From the NCBI GenBank assembly GCA_030064795.1, contig JASJEI010000320.1, forward strand, positions 1 through 20,780: a DNA stretch of 20,780 nucleotides, in the 5' to 3' direction. The position numbers and the translations under genes are program-made. Positions within the stretch are counted from its first letter, which is position 1; each line of letters begins with the position of its first letter. Below, piece by piece: positions 14,887 through 20,780 of this stretch. Below the pieces are notes generated by a model. It saw nothing but the letters and a program-made list of their open reading frames with translations. It was not told the origin of the DNA and searched no databases. Source of the DNA: Pleurocapsa sp. MO_226.B13. Lineage in GTDB: Bacteria > Cyanobacteriota > Cyanobacteriia > Cyanobacteriales > Xenococcaceae.

Positions 14887-15888
14887 ATGACAAAATCGAT
14901 TCAACAGATTAAACAAGACCTCTCCGATCTAGAATCAGCCGTAGCCGAGACAGCGGTTGAACTTCAAACTGAATACCGTAACTATCTCAACTTATTAAGT
15001 CAATCGGTCAAACAACAGCTAATTTTAGCTGGCTATCAAATTTGTACTCAATTTTATCCTCAATCATTTCTGGAGCTATCTTTGAGTAACAAACAAGACT
15101 TGCAACAAGCTCTAAGACAAATTGGTATTGAAATTCAACCGACATTATTAGAAATAATAGAACAGCAAGAACTAGAGCCAGTTACCAATGAACTAAACTT
15201 AATGGCTGAATTGATCAAAAATTTACCTAAAACTAAAAAACAGCCAAAAATTCAAGAAGATCCAGAAGAGCCAGACACAGAAGCAATTGATTTAGAATCA
15301 GTCAAGGCTGAATTGAGTAATTTGGAGAATATTGAATTTATCGAAATAGACACCTCTACAGCAGACATTTCGGAGTTTAAAGCTTTTCCCTCAGAAACTT
15401 CTGCCAAACAACAAGTAGATTTTGAGAATCCAGAACATTTGATTGCTTGGCACAAGCAAATAGAACGTAAAATCAAAAAAACCCTAGACCTTACTTCAAA
15501 AAACGTCAATAAACATCTACAGGATTCTGGAATCATCCCCAATCGTATTCCCTCAAAAATTATAGATGTCGCACTTCAAACAGATGGTAGCCCAGGGGGT
15601 AGAAATAGTCGTCAACTGCCCAACGCTCCTAATGTGCTTCATTTAGCAATAGAAACCGACCGAGACAAAAAGTCTAAATTCTCCAAAAACATGACCCAAA
15701 TTAGTTTATTACGCTTACGGTTAGCGGAAATCGAATTTAGCGATCCGATGCTCAATGCCAAACGAGGAAGAATTCGGAATGTGCTGAGCAAAATCAATAA
15801 ATTAAATAGTCAATACAAAATAGTGAAACACAACCTAGCAGTAGCAGAAGCTCAAGCTGCTTGGCGATCTAGTTGGTATGAAGAGTGA
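14887..15888 (+). CDS. Hypothetical protein, 333 aa, helical/charged
   Basis: I do not recognise this family. The N-terminal third (1-110) is helix-rich and Gln/Leu-rich (IQQIKQDLSDLE, ELQTEYRNYLNLLSQSVKQQLILAGYQI). A low-complexity acidic linker follows (about 120-180, including QEDPEEPDTEAIDLE). The C-terminal half has HLIAWHKQIERKIKKTLDLTSKNVNKHLQ and a conserved-looking core NAPNVLHLAIETD. It ends in an amphipathic helical region with heptad-like spacing (ISLLRLRLAEIEFSD, INKLNSQYKIVKHNLAVAEAQAAWR). There is no signal peptide or membrane segment. An in-frame TAA nine bases upstream fixes ATG 14887 as the earliest start. It is followed 24 nt later by another unknown gene and then recG. Confidence 0.8.
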   Translation: MTKSIQQIKQDLSDLESAVAETAVELQTEYRNYLNLLSQSVKQQLILAGYQICTQFYPQSFLELSLSNKQDLQQALRQIGIEIQPTLLEIIEQQELEPVTNELNLMAELIKNLPKTKKQPKIQEDPEEPDTEAIDLESVKAELSNLENIEFIEIDTSTADISEFKAFPSETSAKQQVDFENPEHLIAWHKQIERKIKKTLDLTSKNVNKHLQDSGIIPNRIPSKIIDVALQTDGSPGGRNSRQLPNAPNVLHLAIETDRDKKSKFSKNMTQISLLRLRLAEIEFSDPMLNAKRGRIRNVLSKINKLNSQYKIVKHNLAVAEAQAAWRSSWYEE

Positions 15889-15912
15889 GATCCTTCCCAG
15901 GCTAAATCAAAG

Positions 15913-16395
15913 ATGGCTTCTCAGCTTACATTGAGCGAAGAAGCGGGTAATCTAGCAGAAGTGTTGAAACAGCTAAACTTTGCCGTTCGGAAAGGTTTGT
16001 GTTTCCAAAAAGACGTGGCAATATTATACTTTTTGATATTATTTAAGTGTATCTTTTGGCGATCGCACTGGTTTAAACTTATGACAGTATTAAACAGACA
16101 AAAACAGCAAGCTATCGATCTGAACTTTTCTTCAGTAGTTAATTTTTTAGACCGCAAATTCCGTAAAACCCAGATCCACCTTCCAGAAGTACCAAGCTAT
16201 ATGTATAAAAAAAATGGGTCAAAACTGGAAATAACAGTATATTCTAATCCGAAAATTGCCAAAATAGACGTAAGAATAATTAACTTAAAAAACTACGATC
16301 GAGAAGCTTCTTTTGAATGTAGTTACGACCTAGATGGGCTGTCGATGACTGAGTTTCAAAGACATATTGATGATTTAATCTCGGAGATGAACTAA
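15913..16395 (+). CDS. Hypothetical protein, start uncertain (160 aa or 104 aa)
   Basis: Not recognised. The open frame from ATG 15913 gives 160 residues. A second ATG at 16081 gives 104 residues starting MTVLNRQKQQAIDL. The 104-residue part looks like a compact domain: a helix, then strands (KLEITVYSN, KIDVRIINLKN, ASFECSYDLDG), then a final helix FQRHIDDLISEM. The stretch between the two starts changes character, from a plausible helix (LTLSEEAGNLAEVLKQLNFAVRKG) to a hydrophobic/aromatic stretch encoded by AT-rich DNA (AILYFLILFKCIFW) that contains promoter-like AT tracts. The shorter form may therefore be the real protein. Neither start has a clear Shine-Dalgarno. It is co-directional with its neighbours. 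Confidence 0.55.
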   Translation: MASQLTLSEEAGNLAEVLKQLNFAVRKGLCFQKDVAILYFLILFKCIFWRSHWFKLMTVLNRQKQQAIDLNFSSVVNFLDRKFRKTQIHLPEVPSYMYKKNGSKLEITVYSNPKIAKIDVRIINLKNYDREASFECSYDLDGLSMTEFQRHIDDLISEMN

Positions 16396-16657
16396 CAAAG
16401 AAAGTTAGATAGAGCTTCTACAGAGTATGATTGGGCATAGCCCTGCACCAGAGGCGATCGCATTAAAACCCAAATAATTAAAAATAGCCAATTTGTAACC
16501 CAACAAGCAAAATTTATCATGCGATCGCCAACTTAGAAAATAGTTAGCAAGCAGATTAATCATCTGTGTGAATCTGCCTTCATCTGTGGACAATAATAAA
16601 AATATTGATGTTCGTTTAAGATATAAATTCTAGATCGATAGTAGCAAAAGAACGGGA

Positions 16658-19126
16658 ATGGGCGAACAGACACTAGATTGGGTAAGATTGCAAAAAGCAT
16701 TATCTATAGAAGCAGAAAGGGGCTACAAGGACATAATCGGCAATCAATACCGTTTTAGTGAGTTTCTTTGTCTGAGTTTGGGCAAACCACCGAGAAACAT
16801 TTCTGCGGGAGATAAAATGCAGTGGCACGACATTGCTCAAAAGTTTGCTCGCTATAGTACTCTCAGTTCTGCCCAAAGAAAGCAGCTAGTGATCGGTACC
16901 CGTAATTTTCTCCATAAGCAAAAAGCGATCGCCGAAACCCCCAATACGCCACCTCAACCCAAAGTTCCCCGTACAACATCTTTAAGCAGTCCCAAAGCCA
17001 AGACCTATTTTAATCAAGACATTACTCTCGACCAGCCGTTGAGTAGAGTAATTGATATCGGACGCAGGAGTAGTTACTTAGAACGTCTCGGTTTATATAC
17101 AGTCCGCGATTTATTATTCTATTATCCCCGCGATCATCTAGATTACGCTCGTCAGGTACAAATCGCTCATCTCGAGCCTGGAGAAACCGTAACAGTAATT
17201 GGTACAGTTAAAAGCTGTAAATGCTTTAGTAGTCCCAAAAATAAAAAATTAACTATCTTTGAATTAATTTTGACCGATGCCACAGGAAGATTAAAGCTAA
17301 ACCGCTTTTTAACAGGTGCGAGATTTAGTAATCCTGGTTCGCAAGCTAGATACAAAAATCAGTATCCTGTAGGCTCAATTGTCGCAGCTTCAGGACTGGT
17401 AAAACAAAACAAATACGGTATTACCTTAGATAAGCCTGAAATTGAAGTTTTAGATGGTGCGGGGGCGAGTATAGAATCAATCAAAGTAGGTCGGGTACTA
17501 CCTGTCTACGCCTTAACTGAAGGAGTACCCGCCGATACCGTCAGAAAATCAATAATTGCTGCTTTACCTGCTGCTGCCAAGATACCAGATCCTTTACCTG
17601 CTGAATTACGGAATCAGTATGGCTTGGTCAAACTAAAAAATGCGATCGCCTGTATTCATTATCCCGAAAATTGGGAGGAACTGACCCACTCCAGACGCAG
17701 ACTCGTATTTGATGAATTTTTCTATCTACAGCTAGGGTTTTTGCAACGTCGTCAACAGCTAAAACAAAATCAAACTAGTGCTAGTTTTGCCCCTCAAGGT
17801 AAATTAATCGAACAGTTCAATCAGATCTTACCCTTTACTCTTACCAACGCCCAAAAAAGGGTAGTCAATGAAATCTTCCAAGATTTAGCCAATTCTGACA
17901 CTCCGATGAATCGTTTGGTACAGGGGGATGTCGGATCGGGAAAAACCATTGTGGCAGTATATGCGATCTTGGCTGCTATCCAGTCGGGTTATCAAGCAGC
18001 ATTAATGGCTCCAACAGAAGTATTAGCCGAACAACACTATCGTAAGTTGGTTACTTGGTTTAATTTACTTCATCTTCCTATCGAGTTGCTGACAGGTTCG
18101 ACTAAAACCGCCAAACGCCGAGAAATTCATTCCCAACTGGAAAATGGCGAATTACCTTTGCTGGTGGGAACTCACGCCCTAATTCAAGATCCAGTTAAAT
18201 TTCATAGGCTTGGTTTAGCGGTAATTGACGAACAACACCGCTTTGGCGTACAACAGCGGGCGCGTCTTTTGGGTAAAGGGAAATCTCCTCATGTCTTAAC
18301 TATGACTGCTACACCCATTCCTCGTACCCTTGCTTTGACTCTCCACGGCGACTTAGATGTCAGTCAGATCGATGAATTACCCCCTGGAAGACAGGCAATT
18401 CAGACTATGGCAAAAAAAGGCAAAGCAGACCGTAAAAAAGTCTACGATCTGATTCGTCGAGAAATTGCTCAGGGTAGACAGGCTTACATTATTTTTCCTT
18501 TAGTAGAAGAATCAGAAAAGCTCGACCTTAAAGCTGCCACAGAAGAACACCAACGCCTATCAGAAACCGTCTTTCCAGAGTTTAAAATTGCTTTATTGCA
18601 CGGTCGTATGAGTTCGGCAGAAAAGGATGCAGCCCTCAATTCCTTCCGCGATAATCAATGTCAGATTATTGTCTCTACTACCGTGATTGAAGTGGGAGTA
18701 GACGTACCCAACGCTACAGTAATGGTTATCGAACACGCAGAACGTTTTGGTTTGTCCCAATTACATCAGTTACGGGGACGAGTTGGTAGAGGTAGCAGTA
18801 AGTCTTATTGCTTTTTAATGAGTAGTAGCAAAAATGTCGAAGCCAGACAGCGTTTAGCCGTGTTAGAAGAATCTCAAGATGGTTTTTTTATCTCAGAAGC
18901 AGATATGCGTTTTCGTGGCCCTGGTGCAGTTTTAGGGACACGCCAATCTGGTTTACCAGATTTTGCCCTCGCAAGTCTAGTAGAAGACCAAGAAGTGCTA
19001 AATTTAGCCAGAGAAGCAGCGGAAAAAATAATTACCACAGACAAAATGCTAGCCAACTATCCATCATTGAAACAAGAGTTAGAAATTCGTTATCGTCGTC
19101 TGATGGGTGGAGATATTTTGAATTAA
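16658..19126 (+). CDS. recG: ATP-dependent DNA helicase RecG
   Basis: An 822-residue superfamily-2 helicase that remodels stalled forks and Holliday junctions. A family-unlike N-terminal extension of about 120 residues precedes the wedge domain (E. coli RecG is 693 residues); such extensions are usual in cyanobacteria. The wedge/OB-fold lies at about 165-265 (GETVTVIGTVKSCKCF). The helicase core has Walker A GDVGSGKT (423-430), motif Ia APTEVLAEQ (451-459), DEQH box (524-527), TATPIPRT (550-557) and motif VI QLRGRVGRG (704-712). The C-terminal region has the DMRFRGPGAVLGTRQSGLPDF signature specific to RecG. ATG 16658 is preceded by GGGA only 2 nt away, a weak Shine-Dalgarno. It ends 7 bp from the convergent c-di-GMP gene. 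Confidence 0.97.
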   Translation: MGEQTLDWVRLQKALSIEAERGYKDIIGNQYRFSEFLCLSLGKPPRNISAGDKMQWHDIAQKFARYSTLSSAQRKQLVIGTRNFLHKQKAIAETPNTPPQPKVPRTTSLSSPKAKTYFNQDITLDQPLSRVIDIGRRSSYLERLGLYTVRDLLFYYPRDHLDYARQVQIAHLEPGETVTVIGTVKSCKCFSSPKNKKLTIFELILTDATGRLKLNRFLTGARFSNPGSQARYKNQYPVGSIVAASGLVKQNKYGITLDKPEIEVLDGAGASIESIKVGRVLPVYALTEGVPADTVRKSIIAALPAAAKIPDPLPAELRNQYGLVKLKNAIACIHYPENWEELTHSRRRLVFDEFFYLQLGFLQRRQQLKQNQTSASFAPQGKLIEQFNQILPFTLTNAQKRVVNEIFQDLANSDTPMNRLVQGDVGSGKTIVAVYAILAAIQSGYQAALMAPTEVLAEQHYRKLVTWFNLLHLPIELLTGSTKTAKRREIHSQLENGELPLLVGTHALIQDPVKFHRLGLAVIDEQHRFGVQQRARLLGKGKSPHVLTMTATPIPRTLALTLHGDLDVSQIDELPPGRQAIQTMAKKGKADRKKVYDLIRREIAQGRQAYIIFPLVEESEKLDLKAATEEHQRLSETVFPEFKIALLHGRMSSAEKDAALNSFRDNQCQIIVSTTVIEVGVDVPNATVMVIEHAERFGLSQLHQLRGRVGRGSSKSYCFLMSSSKNVEARQRLAVLEESQDGFFISEADMRFRGPGAVLGTRQSGLPDFALASLVEDQEVLNLAREAAEKIITTDKMLANYPSLKQELEIRYRRLMGGDILN

Positions 19127-19133
19127 ATCCAGT

Positions 19134-20780
19134 TTAAATTTCTGGAACATAGAGAAAAGCTCGATTTCTTCCCCGTTCTTTAGCTTCGTAAAGTGCTTTA
19201 TCAGCAAGAGCAATTAATAATTCAGGTGTAGATTCCGAGTTGGGAATTAGACTATGTACGCCCAAACTGATAGTGACATATTTACTAACCAAAGATTTTT
19301 GATGGGTAATGTGCAGTTGGTTGACATTAACTGCAATCTTTTGAGCGATTTTAAAAGCTTGAGGAGCATCTATATGGGGTAGGATAATGCCAAATTCTTC
19401 TCCTCCATAGCGAGCAACTAAACCAGGAGTCGATTCAATCACACATTCAATGGCTAAAGCTACTTGCTGTAAACAATAATCTCCAATGGGATGACCGTAA
19501 GTATCGTTGTAGAGCTTAAAATAATCGATATCACAAAGAATTAGAGCAATAGGGGCTTGTTCTTGTTTTAGCTTTTGCCACTCCTGAAGCAGATAGTCAT
19601 CAAAGCGACGACGATTTGCCACCTGAGTTAAACTATCCAAGACACTTAGTTTTTCTAACTCTCTATTTGCCAAGCTAAGAGCAGCTTGAGCTTTCTGGCG
19701 ATCGCAAATTTCGTTGTGTAGCTGAGATTCTACTAAGTCAGCGTGTTCGGTAGTAGTATCGAGCAGAATTTCTAAATCTGCTTTTTCTAGTTTCAATTCT
19801 TCTAGCTCTTGACGCAACTGTTCGATCTGAAATATGAGTTTTTCTTTGGCTATTTGTTCGTCCAATAACGAGCGATAATCTTCTGTATCGACGGTTTGAG
19901 AATGACTAATTTCTGAGGCGATTATATGTTCGATAATTTCTTTATCCATAGGCTTTGATAAAAAATATCCCTGACCATATTCGCATTTCAAAGCCTTTAG
20001 TTGCGCTAGCTGCTTGACTGTTTCAATCCCTTCGGCAATAGTATCCATACCCAAATTACGAGCTAAAGTTACAATTGCCCGCACAATCCCTAACTTGTCT
20101 TCATTATTGATGCTGCTGACAAAAGAGCGATCGATTTTGAGAGTATCAAAGGGAAATCGATGTAAATAACTCAGCGAGGAATAACCAGTCCCAAAATCAT
20201 CCAAAGAAAACTCAATGCCCATCGCCTTTAATTCTTTCAGAATGATGATTGTAGATTCGGCATCTTCTACCAAAGAACTTTCAGTAATCTCCAATTTGAG
20301 GTTATGGGGATCTAATTCTGTTTCCTGTAAAATGTGCTTAACTTGAGCCACAAAATTAGGTAGTGCTAGCTGTTTGCTCGATATATTGACACTAACTTTC
20401 CAGGTAGCCAGTCCACCATATTGAATTTGCCAAGCCCGCATTTGGCTACAGGCTTGTTTGAGTACCCAAAAACCCAAAGGCACGATCAATCCTGTTTCTT
20501 CTGCCAGACTAATAAATTCTCCAGGGGCGATCAATCCTTTTTCTGGATGTCGCCAACGCACTAACACTTCAAAACCCTGTATCTTGTCATTCGCTAGCGA
20601 CACAATCGGTTGATAGTGTAAGAGAAATTCCTCTCGTTTAATTGCTCGTCTTAAATCATTTTCCAATTGCAGTAACGTTAGGGCTTTGCCACGCATTGAC
20701 TGGTTAAATATTTGATAATGAGACTTTTTGTGTCTTTTGGCATCAGATACTGCTAATTCTGCATCTCTCAATAAGTTTTC
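19134..20780 (-). CDS. Cyclic-di-GMP signalling protein: (GGDEF end)-EAL-coiled coil-GGDEF, partial
   Basis: 548 residues are visible. The frame is open to the right edge and starts inside ENLLRDAELAVSDAKRHKK, the usual end of a GGDEF domain, so the true N-terminus lies outside. The EAL phosphodiesterase domain follows (about 33-290): EVLVRW (the EAL motif as EVL), NISSKQL, LEITES, DDFGTGYSS, KIDRSF, AEGIET and GYFLSKPM, so the metal-binding residues look complete. A coiled coil (about 305-385, IEQLRQELEELKLEKADLE) leads into a C-terminal GGDEF with VARYGGEEFGIILP, an intact active site. The RxxD inhibitory site is absent (STPG instead). The domain order puts a second cyclase after the EAL domain. 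It is convergent with recG. Confidence 0.9.
   Translation of the reverse strand, partial: ENLLRDAELAVSDAKRHKKSHYQIFNQSMRGKALTLLQLENDLRRAIKREEFLLHYQPIVSLANDKIQGFEVLVRWRHPEKGLIAPGEFISLAEETGLIVPLGFWVLKQACSQMRAWQIQYGGLATWKVSVNISSKQLALPNFVAQVKHILQETELDPHNLKLEITESSLVEDAESTIIILKELKAMGIEFSLDDFGTGYSSLSYLHRFPFDTLKIDRSFVSSINNEDKLGIVRAIVTLARNLGMDTIAEGIETVKQLAQLKALKCEYGQGYFLSKPMDKEIIEHIIASEISHSQTVDTEDYRSLLDEQIAKEKLIFQIEQLRQELEELKLEKADLEILLDTTTEHADLVESQLHNEICDRQKAQAALSLANRELEKLSVLDSLTQVANRRRFDDYLLQEWQKLKQEQAPIALILCDIDYFKLYNDTYGHPIGDYCLQQVALAIECVIESTPGLVARYGGEEFGIILPHIDAPQAFKIAQKIAVNVNQLHITHQKSLVSKYVTISLGVHSLIPNSESTPELLIALADKALYEAKERGRNRAFLYVPEI

Noticed and set aside
16405..16593. 62-codon minus-strand ORF before recG
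   Set aside because: Runs through HIP1 palindromes and a CATCTGTG direct repeat; no family resemblance, no ribosome site. The spacer 16396-16657 otherwise shows nothing I can call.

Overview
The window looks like cyanobacterial chromosome. GCGATCGC (HIP1) octamers occur throughout (for example 531-538, 10814-10821, 16454-16461), intergenic spacers carry short tandem and palindromic repeats, and rpsB has the acidic C-terminal tail common in cyanobacteria. The genus cannot be fixed from sequence reading alone. A unicellular or pleurocapsalean lineage is only a guess.

Left part (1-2884): a minus-strand series consisting of a proline iminopeptidase (pip), an ABC1/UbiB-type atypical kinase 37 nt downstream, and the first 37 codons of a probable SAM methyltransferase running off the left edge. 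Centre-left (2885-7240): an accessory region. A gene for a cyclic-peptide-export type ABC transporter (SyrD/PvdE/MdnE-like) begins at 3228. It is cut after codon 33 by a 1662-bp ISAs1-family insertion sequence (3327-4988) flanked by a perfect 10-bp target duplication, and resumes exactly in frame at 4999. The IS transposase has a one-base frameshift, and the IS appears to carry a nested repeat-bounded segment near its left end. A tiny ORF just before the transporter is a speculative peptide-precursor candidate. Behind the transporter lie a broken Rpn/DUF4351-type gene and a 93-bp inverted-repeat element.

Centre (7241-12678): a Uma2-family nuclease-like gene; convergent to it, xth (exonuclease III); divergent from xth, a gamma-glutamylcyclotransferase-like gene followed by sdhA (Bacteroidetes-like type-B flavoprotein) in the same direction. 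Convergent to sdhA is a secreted collagen-like Gly-X-Y protein with a possible tiny gene upstream.

Right part (12679-20780): the translation cluster rpsB-tsf, with a recognisable promoter, a leader that can form two crossing 8-bp stems (a pseudoknot candidate) directly against the Shine-Dalgarno, an intergenic hairpin, and a rho-independent terminator after tsf. Then come two proteins of unknown function, recG, and, convergent with recG, a large cyclic-di-GMP enzyme (…GGDEF end-EAL-coiled coil-GGDEF) that runs off the right edge. No tRNA, rRNA or CRISPR array was seen.

The points most worth following up are the rpsB leader pseudoknot, the precisely reconstructable IS-split peptide exporter with the small ORF before it, and the composite structure of the IS.
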